A stretch of 10,050 nucleotides of DNA from Stenotrophomonas sp. (GCA_003248565.1 QFOV01000112.1:1-10050), one strand, 5' to 3'. Shown: positions 1 to 7,117, counted from the stretch's first letter. Made by a program: numbers and translations. Notes: generated from the letters alone by a model not told the origin.

Positions 1-222
1 GGCGAGCGTGGTTTGCGCCTGGAGGTGTCGGATTCGGCCTTCGATGTGCTGGGTAATGTCGGCTTCGACCCGATCTATGGCGCGCGGCCCTTGAAGCGTG
101 CGATCCAGGCCCAGCTGGAAAATCCGCTGGCGCAGAAGATCCTGGCCGGCGAGTTCGCCAGCGGCGACACCATCAAGGTGGAGGCCGGCGGTGGCGGCCA
201 GTTGCAGTTTGGCAAGGGCTGA
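1..222 (+). CDS. clpB: ClpB disaggregase, second copy, C-terminal end only (5' part outside window)
   Basis: The frame is open from base 1 to the TGA at 220-222 and encodes 73 residues identical to residues 790-862 of the complete ClpB on the opposite strand. This is the C-terminal small domain of the second AAA+ module (D2), including the sensor-2 motif GAR (residues 816-818 in full-length numbering), which contacts nucleotide. At DNA level the copy differs from the other at positions 54, 87, 120, 123 and 183. All five are third codon positions and all are synonymous (for example GGT/GGC, CGG/CGC, GAA/GAG). The last 39 coding bases, the stop and the next 12 bases are identical. I infer a second clpB gene convergent with the first, kept under selection or recently homogenised. 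Whether it is full length cannot be seen. A partial duplicate or a mixed-strain assembly join remains possible. The TTG at 13 is an internal codon, not a start. Confidence 0.85.
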   Translation, partial: GERGLRLEVSDSAFDVLGNVGFDPIYGARPLKRAIQAQLENPLAQKILAGEFASGDTIKVEAGGGGQLQFGKG

Positions 223-248
223 GAGTCCAAAGCTTCAAAAGCTGTAAG

Positions 249-364
249 AGCTGCCCTCACCCCAACCCCTCTCCCGTAAACGGGAGAGGGGCTAGGATCG
301 TGTCGGCGGCTAGTGCGTTAGCCCCTCTCCCGCGCGCGGGAGAGGGGTTGGGGTGAGGGCAGCT
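249..364. repeat. REP/BIME-like pair of inverted palindromes between the two clpB stops
   Basis: The arms are 249-294 and 319-364. Each has an outer part (CCCTCACCCCAACC-type) and an internal hairpin of the form CCCCTCTCCCG...CGGGAGAGGGG. The left hairpin has a TAAA loop (277-280). The right hairpin has a CGCG centre that makes CCCGCGCGCGGG a perfect palindrome. The same composite recurs at 9795-9916, so it is a dispersed repeat. Its place, between two convergent stop codons, is typical of REP/BIME elements, which can protect mRNA 3' ends, stop transcription in both directions or bind gyrase in other bacteria. No T-run follows the stems, so classic intrinsic termination is not shown. I cannot assign it to a named REP family. 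Confidence 0.8.
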
Positions 365-390
365 TTTAAAGCACGTGGAGCTTTGGACTC

Positions 391-2979
391 TCAGCCCTTG
401 CCAAACTGCAACTGGCCGCCACCGCCGGCTTCCACCTTGATGGTGTCGCCGCTGGCGAACTCGCCGGCCAGGATCTTCTGCGCCAGCGGGTTCTCCAGCT
501 GGGCCTGGATCGCACGCTTCAAGGGGCGCGCGCCATAGATCGGGTCGAAGCCGACATTGCCCAGCACATCGAAGGCCGAATCCGACACCTCCAGGCGCAA
601 ACCACGCTCGCCAAGTCGCTTCTCCAGTCCACGCATCTGGATGCGTGCGATCTGCTTGATCTGCTGCTTGTCCAGCGGGTGGAACACGACGATGTCGTCC
701 AGGCGGTTGATGAACTCCGGACGGAAGTGCGCCTGCACCACGCCCATCACTGCCGCCTTCATCTGCGTATAGGCTTCCGGGCTGTCGTCGCCGCTCATGT
801 CCTGGATCTGGTGCGAGCCCAGGTTCGAGGTCATCACGATGACGGTGTTGCGGAAGTCCACGGTGCGGCCCTGGCCGTCGGTCAAGCGACCGTCGTCCAG
901 CACCTGCAGCAGGATGTTGAACACATCCGGATGCGCCTTCTCCACTTCGTCCAGCAGGATCACGCTGTACGGGCGACGACGCACCGCCTCGGTCAAATAG
1001 CCACCTTCTTCGTAACCCACATAACCCGGGGGCGCACCGATCAGGCGCGACACGCTGTGCTTCTCCATGAACTCACTCATGTCGATGCGCACCATCGCGT
1101 CGGGCGAATCGAACAGGAAGTCGGCCAGCGCCTTGGTCAGCTCGGTCTTGCCCACACCGGTCGGGCCCAGGAACAGGAAGGAGCCACTCGGACGGTTCGG
1201 GTCCGACAGGCCGGCGCGCGAACGCCGCACCGCGTCGGAGACCACGCGGATCGCTTCTTCCTGGCCAACCACGCGGTTGTGCAGCATGTCTTCCATGCGC
1301 AGCAGCTTGTCGCGCTCGCCTTCGAGCATCTTGCTGACCGGAATACCGGTCCAGCGCGAGACGACCTCGGCGATTTCCTCGTCGGTCACCTTGTCCTGCA
1401 CCAGCTTGAAGTCCTTGCGCTCCATCTCCTGCGCGGCCTGCAGCTGCTTCTCCAGGTTCGGCAGCAGGCCGTACTGGATCTCGCTCATCTTGGCGAAGTC
1501 CTGGCGACGCTGCGCGGCTTCCAGATCCAGCTTGGCCTTCTCGACCTGCTCCTTGATCTTGGTTGCGCCCTGTAGCGCGGCCTTCTCCGACTTCCAGATT
1601 TCGTTGAGGTCGGAGAACTCGCGCTCCAATGTATCGATGTCGGCTTCCAGATCGGCCAGGCGCTTGCGCGAGGCGTCATCCTTCTCCTTCTTCAGCATTT
1701 CGCGCTGGATCTTGAGCTGGATCAAACGACGTTCCAGACGATCAAGCTCCTCCGGCTTGGAGTCGATCTCCATGCGGATACGCGATGCCGCCTCGTCCAT
1801 CAGGTCGATGGCCTTGTCCGGCAGCTGCCGGTCGGTGATGTAGCGGTTCGACAAGGTCGCCGCCGCAACCACGGCCGGGTCGGTGATCTCCACACCGTGG
1901 TGCACCGCGTAGCGTTCCTTCAGGCCACGCAGGATGGCGATGGTGTCCTCCACCGTCGGCTCACCGACAAATACCTTCTGGAAGCGGCGCTCCAGCGCGG
2001 CATCCTTCTCGATGTACTGGCGGTATTCATCCAGCGTGGTGGCGCCGATGCAATGCAGTTCGCCACGCGCAAGCGCGGGCTTGAGCATGTTGCCCGCATC
2101 CATCGCACCGTCGCCCTTGCCGGCGCCGACCATGGTGTGCAGTTCGTCGATGAACAGGATGATCTGGCCTTCGTTCTTGGACAAGTCATTGAGCACGGCC
2201 TTCAGCCGCTCCTCGAACTCACCACGGAACTTGGCACCGGCAATCAGCGCGCCCATGTCCAGCGAGAGCACGCGCTTGCCGCGCAGGCCCTCGGGCACTT
2301 CGTCGTTGATGATGCGCTGGGCCAGACCTTCGACAATCGCGGTCTTGCCCACGCCGGGTTCACCGATCAACACCGGGTTGTTCTTGGTACGGCGCTGCAG
2401 CACCTGGATCGTGCGGCGGATTTCCTCGTCGCGGCCAATCACCGGGTCGAGCTTGCCGCTCTCGGCACGTGCAGTCAGGTCGATGGTGTATTTTTCCAGC
2501 GCCTGGCGCTGCTCTTCGGCATTTTCGCTCTGCACGGTTTCTCCACCGCGCAGCTTGTCGATCGCGGCTTTCACTTTGTTCTTGTCGGCACCAGCCGCGC
2601 GCAGGGCCATACCGGCCGGGCCGCCATCGTCCACTGCCGCCAGCAGGAACCACTCGCTGGCGATGAACTGGTCGTTGTGCTGCTGGGCCAGCTTGTCGGT
2701 GTTGTTGAGCAGGCGATTGAGATCGTTGCCCATCGACAGGCTGCCGGCCTGGCCGGACACCTTGGGCAATGCATCGAGCGCCTCGGTCAGCCGCTCGCGC
2801 AGCACCGGCACGTTGACGCCGGCCTGGGCCAGCAAGGGCCGGCTGCTGCCACCGGGCTGATCGAGCAGCGCGCTGAGCACATGCACCGGCTCGATGATGT
2901 TGTTATCACGGCCAACCGCCAGCGACTGGGCATCCGCCAAGGCTTTCTGGAAATTGGAGGTGAGCTTGTCCATCCGCAT
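391..2979 (-). CDS. clpB: ATP-dependent chaperone ClpB (Hsp100 disaggregase)
   Basis: ClpB is a cytoplasmic hexameric AAA+ machine that pulls polypeptides out of heat-induced aggregates together with DnaK/DnaJ/GrpE. The 862-residue product matches the usual length (E. coli about 857). Domains in order: N-terminal Clp repeat domain (about 1-145), D1 AAA+ with Walker A GEPGVGKT (206-213), Walker B with D278-E279 and arginine fingers R331-R332, a coiled-coil M-domain (about 405-525), and D2 with Walker A GPTGVGKT (605-612), Walker B D677-E678, pore loop GYVG (652-655) and sensor-2 GAR (816-818). The D1 pore loop reads AKFRG, with F251 where E. coli has Tyr; aromatic character is kept. All catalytic residues are present. 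The ATG at 2977-2979 follows GAGGAAGAAG at a suitable distance; the in-frame ATG at 2971-2973 is less well placed. A sigma-32-type promoter lies upstream. A convergent second clpB end lies 168 bp downstream. Confidence 0.98.
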   Translation of the reverse strand: MRMDKLTSNFQKALADAQSLAVGRDNNIIEPVHVLSALLDQPGGSSRPLLAQAGVNVPVLRERLTEALDALPKVSGQAGSLSMGNDLNRLLNNTDKLAQQHNDQFIASEWFLLAAVDDGGPAGMALRAAGADKNKVKAAIDKLRGGETVQSENAEEQRQALEKYTIDLTARAESGKLDPVIGRDEEIRRTIQVLQRRTKNNPVLIGEPGVGKTAIVEGLAQRIINDEVPEGLRGKRVLSLDMGALIAGAKFRGEFEERLKAVLNDLSKNEGQIILFIDELHTMVGAGKGDGAMDAGNMLKPALARGELHCIGATTLDEYRQYIEKDAALERRFQKVFVGEPTVEDTIAILRGLKERYAVHHGVEITDPAVVAAATLSNRYITDRQLPDKAIDLMDEAASRIRMEIDSKPEELDRLERRLIQLKIQREMLKKEKDDASRKRLADLEADIDTLEREFSDLNEIWKSEKAALQGATKIKEQVEKAKLDLEAAQRRQDFAKMSEIQYGLLPNLEKQLQAAQEMERKDFKLVQDKVTDEEIAEVVSRWTGIPVSKMLEGERDKLLRMEDMLHNRVVGQEEAIRVVSDAVRRSRAGLSDPNRPSGSFLFLGPTGVGKTELTKALADFLFDSPDAMVRIDMSEFMEKHSVSRLIGAPPGYVGYEEGGYLTEAVRRRPYSVILLDEVEKAHPDVFNILLQVLDDGRLTDGQGRTVDFRNTVIVMTSNLGSHQIQDMSGDDSPEAYTQMKAAVMGVVQAHFRPEFINRLDDIVVFHPLDKQQIKQIARIQMRGLEKRLGERGLRLEVSDSAFDVLGNVGFDPIYGARPLKRAIQAQLENPLAQKILAGEFASGDTIKVEAGGGGQLQFGKG

Positions 2980-3030
2980 GGGTCTTCTTCCTCAAAGTTG
3001 GGAGGCCAGCAGTGCTGGCGATACTGATTC

Positions 3031-3058
3031 AGATGCGGTTGCAACGGCGTGATTCAAG
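3031..3058 (-). promoter_or_regulatory. Sigma-32 (RpoH) heat-shock promoter of clpB
   Basis: On the minus strand a -35 element CTTGAA (3053-3058) is followed after 14 bases by CCGCATCT (3031-3038). The family consensus is CTTGAAA, then 13-14 bases, then CCCCATnT, so the match is close in both elements and in spacing. Transcription would start near 3022-3025, giving a leader of about 45 bases before the clpB ATG at 2979. RpoH control of clpB is well established in Gram-negative bacteria, which supports the call. The actual start site is inferred. Confidence 0.75.
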
Positions 3059-3156
3059 GGTGAATAGCGTCCTTGTTCAGCTGCAATCGCAATCCCGCTC
3101 CAGTATCACCAGCTGCCGTCACCGCAACCTTGATCCAACGCAAGCGGCAGCGCGGC

Positions 3157-3969
3157 TCAGCCGCGCGTGATCGCCGCGCGCAGCGCCCGCAGCTGCTGCT
3201 TCACCGCCTGTTGCTGGCTGGCATCCATGCGCAGCAAGGCTTTCTGCCCGATCGACAGCGACTGCAGGGCCGGATCGACGAAGCGATAACGGCCCTTGCC
3301 ATCCGGCTCCACCGCCAGCGAACGGGCCGGCTCGGGGGTCTGCAACAGGTGGTCGATCACCGCCACCAGCCTGTCGTTGAAATGGCCATCGGGATGACCG
3401 ATATCGCGGTAGGCCTGCTGCAGCAAGGGATAGAAGCGTTTGTAAGCAGCCGCGACCGCGCCCGCATCGGCAAGGGTAAAGGCATCCACGTAAGGCGCGT
3501 AGCGCGCGGCATTGGCGGCTGCCAACTGCTCACCGCCAGCACTGCCCTGCTCCACCTGCAGCGCGCCTGGCAACGGCCGCACGGCCATCGCCGCCCCTGG
3601 CAGGCTGGGCTGGGTAAGGTTGTCCACATGCACCACCACGCGTTGGATCAGCTGCTCACGCAGCAGCACGGCCAAGGCCTCGGCGGGGAACAAACCGTTC
3701 AAGGCCTGCCAGCCGGAGGCATCGCTGTCGGCCAAGGCCGGCAAGGCCGGGTCGGCAGCCACGTCAAGTGGATATTTCGGTTCGGCCGCTGGCTCGGGCG
3801 TAGCCGGCGGTTGGATGGCCGGTGTAGCTGGGCTATCCACCAGCGGAGCAATGGTTGGCGTTGCCTGCCGCAGCTGCGCCACGTCATCACGGAACAACCA
3901 CCAGCCAATGCCGCCAACCGCGACGACGCCAACCACGGCCCAGGGCCACACTGCTTTGCGCTTCTGCAT
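3157..3969 (-). CDS. DUF3014 domain membrane-anchored protein
   Basis: The product is a 270-residue protein of unknown function. After a short basic N-terminus (MQKRK) comes one hydrophobic segment (about residues 7-26), then a Pro/Ala-rich linker (about 35-65) and a soluble domain to the C-terminus. The stretch KRFYPLLQQAYRDIG followed shortly by HFNDRLVAVIDHLL is what I recognise as the DUF3014 core. The topology suggests an inner-membrane anchor with the domain in the periplasm. I chose the ATG at 3967-3969 because AAAGG (3978-3982) sits 8 bases upstream. An in-frame GTG at 3976-3978 would lie only one base from that site. A plausible promoter lies at 4007-4036. The gene is co-oriented with clpB but 177 bp upstream of it, and clpB has its own heat-shock promoter, so an operon is not required. 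No enzymatic motif is visible. Confidence 0.85.
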   Translation of the reverse strand: MQKRKAVWPWAVVGVVAVGGIGWWLFRDDVAQLRQATPTIAPLVDSPATPAIQPPATPEPAAEPKYPLDVAADPALPALADSDASGWQALNGLFPAEALAVLLREQLIQRVVVHVDNLTQPSLPGAAMAVRPLPGALQVEQGSAGGEQLAAANAARYAPYVDAFTLADAGAVAAAYKRFYPLLQQAYRDIGHPDGHFNDRLVAVIDHLLQTPEPARSLAVEPDGKGRYRFVDPALQSLSIGQKALLRMDASQQQAVKQQLRALRAAITRG

Positions 3970-3977
3970 CACTTGCA

Positions 3978-3982
3978 CCTTT
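3978..3982 (-). promoter_or_regulatory. Ribosome binding site deciding the DUF3014 start
   Basis: Minus-strand AAAGG lies 8 bases before the ATG at 3969 and favours that start over the upstream in-frame GTG at 3976-3978, which it almost touches. Confidence 0.6.
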
Positions 3983-4006
3983 ATTGCATGTGATGGTGTG
4001 ACCCTG

Positions 4007-4036
4007 TTTATCCCGCCGGGTTCCCCTGCGGTTCAA
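4007..4036 (-). promoter_or_regulatory. Possible sigma-70 promoter for the DUF3014 gene
   Basis: Minus-strand TTGAAC (4031-4036) and GATAAA (4007-4012) are separated by 18 bases. Each matches the consensus at four of six positions. They lie in the 77-bp gap between the permease stop and the DUF3014 start, leaving a leader of about 30 bases. The call rests only on motif and position. Confidence 0.35.
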
Positions 4037-4046
4037 GCCTCATGCA

Positions 4047-5624
4047 TCAACGCTGTTTCTGCAGCGACATCAGGCCGATCACGACCGCCAGCACCGCGTA
4101 GGCAGCGCTCACCTGCAAGGTGATGGCCTGGCGCAGGCCTTCCAGCTGCCACGGCAGGTAGATGCCGCCGCGCGGATCGGTGGAATGGATCACGCCGAAC
4201 GCACTCAACGCGGCAGCCACGAACAGCAGGCTTACCGCCACGCCAGCGCGCCGCTCGATCAAGGCCACCAGTGCTGCCGCCCAGATCATCGCGGAGATGA
4301 TGAAACCATTGCCCAGCAGCTGCAGCGTGGCCACATCCGACAGGCCGTGGCCGTCGACCGCCGCATACAGTGCTGCGGCCGCATCCGGCGCCACCCAGGT
4401 GCCGAACTTGATGTTGATCAGGTAGGCAATGGCCGGCAGGAAGGCCAACGCGACCGCGATCGCATGCTCACGTTTGGTCTGCTGGAAGGCCTGCACGGTG
4501 ATGTCCAGGCCGACGAAGACAATGATTGGTGCCAACACCGCCACCGGCAGCCACTGCACCAACCCCGCAACCACGCCGAGCATGCCGCCGATGCCGATGA
4601 ACAGGCCGGTCAGCAGCGTGTAGCCGGTGCGTGCACCCAGACGCTTGTAGGCCGGCTGGCCGATGTACGGCGTGGTCTGTGCAACACCACCGCAGACGCC
4701 GGCGATCAGCGTGGCGATGGCCTCGACCAGCAGGATGTCGCGGGTGCGGTAGTCGTCACCGGCGGCGCGTGCGCTCTCCGCTACGTTGATACCGCCCACC
4801 ACCATCAGCAGGCCGAAAGGCAGCAGCAGCGACAGGTACGGCACGGTCAACGGCAGGCCTTCGACGAAGCCCAGCGTCGGCAGCGGCAAGGCCACGGCGA
4901 AGGAGATGGCCGGCGGCCACTGGAAGCCGGTCAGTGCGCCCGCCGCGCCCAGCCCGTAATACAGCACCACACCAACCAGCAGCGCGAACAGCACACCCGG
5001 CAAACGCAGCGGCACCACGCCACGCGCAACCAGCACATAAAGCAACACACCCAGCGTGACCAGACCGACCAACGGCTGGCGCATGCTCTCGATCAGCGGC
5101 AGGAAGCCGAGCAGGGTCAGCGCTGCACCACCGATGGAGCCGAGCAGCGCCGCACGCGGCACGTGGCGGGTAACCGCATCGCCGACGAAGGACAGCACCA
5201 GCTTGAGCAGGCCCATCACCACCAGCGAGGCCATGCCCAGCTTCCAGGTCGCCATCGCCGCGGCCTGCGGGTCCATGCCCAGCTGCTTGAAGCCGACGAA
5301 GGCCGGGCCCAGCACCAGCAGCGCCATGCCGATGCTGGTCGGTGCATCCAGGCCCAGCGGCATCGCGGTGACGTCATCACGGCCAGTGCGGACAGCCAGA
5401 CGGCGCGCCATCACCGTGTACATCAGGTTGCCGATCAACACGCCGAAGGCGGTGCCCGGGAACATGCGGCCGAACACCACATCGGCCGGGAACTGGAAGA
5501 TGCCGACCAGCGCCATCGCGATGAAGCCGAGGATTGACAGGTTGTCGACCACCAGGCCGAAGAAGCCATTGAGATCGCCGGCGACGAACCAACGTGGACG
5601 GGATGCGGATGCAGAAGAATTCAT
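4047..5624 (-). CDS. NCS2/AzgA-like nucleobase permease family membrane protein
   Basis: This is a 525-residue polytopic inner-membrane protein with about 12-14 hydrophobic segments from residue 20 to the end. Features that recall the NCS2 family, AzgA branch, are the early TAMPLGLDAPTS segment (86-97), GGINVAESA (277-285), and the half-helix region TTPYIGQ (317-323) followed by GARTG (330-334), which resembles the GGRTG of adenine/guanine/hypoxanthine carriers. Family members usually drive uptake of purines or pyrimidines with protons. The sequence is divergent, so the substrate is open, and a sulfate-permease-like fold relative is an alternative. The ATG at 5622-5624 is the only reasonable start: the next Met is residue 37, inside the first helix. 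It is preceded by ATATCCCCC with no Shine-Dalgarno sequence, which is odd. The gene begins 64 bp after the XAC2610-like gene, so co-transcription with it is possible. Confidence 0.75.
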   Translation of the reverse strand: MNSSASASRPRWFVAGDLNGFFGLVVDNLSILGFIAMALVGIFQFPADVVFGRMFPGTAFGVLIGNLMYTVMARRLAVRTGRDDVTAMPLGLDAPTSIGMALLVLGPAFVGFKQLGMDPQAAAMATWKLGMASLVVMGLLKLVLSFVGDAVTRHVPRAALLGSIGGAALTLLGFLPLIESMRQPLVGLVTLGVLLYVLVARGVVPLRLPGVLFALLVGVVLYYGLGAAGALTGFQWPPAISFAVALPLPTLGFVEGLPLTVPYLSLLLPFGLLMVVGGINVAESARAAGDDYRTRDILLVEAIATLIAGVCGGVAQTTPYIGQPAYKRLGARTGYTLLTGLFIGIGGMLGVVAGLVQWLPVAVLAPIIVFVGLDITVQAFQQTKREHAIAVALAFLPAIAYLINIKFGTWVAPDAAAALYAAVDGHGLSDVATLQLLGNGFIISAMIWAAALVALIERRAGVAVSLLFVAAALSAFGVIHSTDPRGGIYLPWQLEGLRQAITLQVSAAYAVLAVVIGLMSLQKQR

Positions 5625-5688
5625 GGGGGATATCGTCAGGAATGCGGAGCGATGGTAACGCCGGGAAAATGCGTGCGAGTGGAACAGA

Positions 5689-6594
5689 TCATTCGTTCGT
5701 GGGCAGTTTCACCCAGCCCAGCACCGGGCCACGGCTGGGATTGCGGTAGCGCAGCTGCAACCAGCCGTCGGCTTCGCCCAGCAGCTCGACGCGGTCGCCC
5801 TTGAGCAGGTAGCGCTTGGTCGAGGTGTCACCGGCCCGGCTGTACAGCAGCAGCTTGTCCGGCACCACCGATGCGCTGCGGCCCGGCATCGGGGCGTCCT
5901 TCAGCGGCGGATCGAAGGCATTCCAGATGGCGGTTTCGAGCCGCTTGCCTGCGGCATCCCAGGTGCTCCACACCGTGAGGATCTCCGCATCTTCCACTTC
6001 AGCCAGCGCTAACACCTGCGCGAGCGCTTCGGTATCGAGGAAGGCGTTGCGCATCGAGCGGTACAGGTAGACCTTGTCGCCCGCAAAGCGGTAGATATCG
6101 CTGTACCACATCGGCCCACTGCGGCAGCTGCTGCTCAACGTGCGTGTGGCCGGGTCCGGGGTCAGCGACCAGAAACCTTCACAGCTGATCTCCGGGGCCT
6201 CAGGTGCGGCCAACGCGCGGAACTGGCCACTGGCCGGCTCGTACAGGTAAACCGTGACCGATTCGTTGACCTGGCCCAGCGTCGCACTGGTGTCCAGATC
6301 CTGGTAACCGTCGAAGTTGTAGTCGGCGTGACCCAGCCGCGTGCCGCCGCCTTCCTCGTTCGTGGACGCAGGCAGCACCTGCCGGGCCGGTGAGCGGCTG
6401 GTGCCCACCTCCACGCTGCCGTCGCCGAGCAAGCGCGCATGCGCGCTGACGCCGGCAGCGACCTCGAAGCGGATCTCGCTGTCATCTGCCGCGAATGCCG
6501 GCGCTGCCAGCAGCGAAACCGCTGCAATCAGCAAGCCGCGCGTGGCAAAACGGCAGCGGGACGTGGATATCAGGGACATCATCGAGAAGCTCAT
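5689..6594 (-). CDS. Secreted XAC2610-like protein with C-terminal SH3-like domain
   Basis: The product has 301 residues. A Sec signal peptide is clear: a basic stretch (RCRFATR), a hydrophobic core (about 20-32) and an APAFA-A cleavage site near residue 35. The mature part carries DYNFDGYQDL (91-100), an EF-hand-like acidic loop (D91, N93, D95, Y97, D99). This is followed by the YLYEP...GQF pattern (116-125) seen in XAC2610-related proteins, a group that includes the Xanthomonas immunity protein against a type IV secretion system peptidoglycan hydrolase. Two cysteines in the mature chain (138, 157) could form a disulfide. Residues about 247-297 look like a bacterial SH3 domain (YLLKGDRVELL, then GWLQLRYRN and GWVKL). 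The protein probably acts in the periplasm, perhaps on the cell wall, but no cognate effector gene is nearby. There is no lipobox. ATGs at 6580-6582 and 6577-6579 are alternative starts; none has a convincing ribosome site. Confidence 0.7.
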   Translation of the reverse strand: MSFSMMSLISTSRCRFATRGLLIAAVSLLAAPAFAADDSEIRFEVAAGVSAHARLLGDGSVEVGTSRSPARQVLPASTNEEGGGTRLGHADYNFDGYQDLDTSATLGQVNESVTVYLYEPASGQFRALAAPEAPEISCEGFWSLTPDPATRTLSSSCRSGPMWYSDIYRFAGDKVYLYRSMRNAFLDTEALAQVLALAEVEDAEILTVWSTWDAAGKRLETAIWNAFDPPLKDAPMPGRSASVVPDKLLLYSRAGDTSTKRYLLKGDRVELLGEADGWLQLRYRNPSRGPVLGWVKLPTNE

Positions 6595-6637
6595 CTGCGG
6601 TTGGAGGCTGCCCGCAGGCTAGCCGATCCAGTGCGGA

Positions 6638-7111
6638 TCAGAACGAAACCTCGACCGGCTGCCGCGACCACAGCACCGACTGGTGCCTGGTTGCCTGCTT
6701 CCACGCCAGGCGGATGGCTTCGATGTCGTTGCGGCGCTGCGGGCTGTCCTCATGCAGGATCACCAGTACCTTGGTGCGCAGCCGGTTCGGCTCGGGTGCG
6801 CCGCGGAACAGCCACTGGCCGTAGGCATCGAACACGGTCAGGCCATCGGGGAATCGCGGGGTGACTTCCTTGTCGAGGAAAGCGCGCCACTGCGCATCGC
6901 TGATCACATCGGTCTGCTCACGTGCCGATGGCCCGGTTTCTTCGCCAACGCCGAAATACAGCTCGCTGCGCACCCAGCCACCGGCTTCGGCCGGTCGCGC
7001 AGCATCACCGTGCAATTGGGCACTGGGTGCAGGCTCGGCAGCAGGTGGAGCGGCGTGGGCAGCTCCGGCAACGGCAAACAACAGGGGCAACAGGACTGCG
7101 TGCAACTTCAT
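6638..7111 (-). CDS. Secreted DUF3574 domain protein
   Basis: This is a 157-residue protein of unknown function with a typical signal peptide (MKLHAVLLPLLFAVAGAAHA, cleavage after residue 20). An Ala/Pro-rich stretch follows, then a compact domain with WVRSELYFG (about 46-54) and TPRFPDGLTVFDAYGQW (about 84-100), which I recognise as DUF3574. There is no cysteine in the mature part and no known catalytic motif. I chose the ATG at 7109-7111 because GGAGG (7118-7122) sits 6 bases upstream and this start gives a clean signal peptide. The frame stays open to 7186, but a longer start would put 25 extra residues in front of the signal sequence. The XAC2610-like gene follows 43 bp downstream, so the two exported proteins may share a transcript. 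The gene is divergent from the TonB-dependent receptor. Confidence 0.85.
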   Translation of the reverse strand: MKLHAVLLPLLFAVAGAAHAAPPAAEPAPSAQLHGDAARPAEAGGWVRSELYFGVGEETGPSAREQTDVISDAQWRAFLDKEVTPRFPDGLTVFDAYGQWLFRGAPEPNRLRTKVLVILHEDSPQRRNDIEAIRLAWKQATRHQSVLWSRQPVEVSF

Positions 7112-7117
7112 GGAAAA

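Larger units (their letters stand above)
1..612. repeat. Large inverted repeat: mirrored clpB 3' ends with a REP pair at the centre
   Basis: Every base i in 1-294 pairs with base 613-i in 319-612, with no gaps. The arms are 294 bp, the unpaired centre (295-318) is 24 bp, and the left arm runs off the window edge. I count 15 mismatches. Five are silent changes in the 222-bp clpB part, six fall in a 14-bp stretch just after the stop codons (235-248 against 365-378), and four are in one REP hairpin loop (277-280). Arms this long with so short a centre could extrude as a cruciform or hairpin, which the SbcCD nuclease is known to attack, so stable maintenance would be notable. An inversion-type duplication through the REP palindromes is my inference for its origin. 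Confidence 0.9.

Noticed and set aside
75..260. Small mirrored frames at 75-260 (-) and 353-538 (+)
   Set aside because: They are the antisense strand of the two clpB ends. Their similarity to each other only reflects the inverted duplication.
249..364. CRISPR-like repeat or intrinsic terminator reading of the palindromes
   Set aside because: There are only two inverted units, not regularly spaced direct repeats, and no T-tract follows either stem. A REP/BIME-like pair fits better.
1..612. The mirrored clpB ends as a pure assembly artefact
   Set aside because: A fold-back artefact would be identical in both arms. Here there are five differences, all silent, plus clustered non-coding differences. 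It is not fully excluded, because a join between strains could look the same.
679..3027. Long plus-strand frames (679-1575 and 1897-3027) opposite clpB
   Set aside because: They are antisense shadows of a gene with every ClpB motif intact, and their low-complexity His/Gln/Leu-rich translations match nothing.
3150..3166. Hairpin GCGCGGC-TCA-GCCGCGC over the DUF3014 stop codon as a terminator
   Set aside because: The stem is only 7 bp, the loop is the stop codon itself, and no T-run follows on the minus strand.
4185..5537. A 450-codon open frame on the plus strand opposite the permease
   Set aside because: Its translation is rich in Gln, Arg, His and Asp with no domain, as expected for the complement of a GC-rich membrane-protein gene. 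The minus-strand frame is a clear permease.
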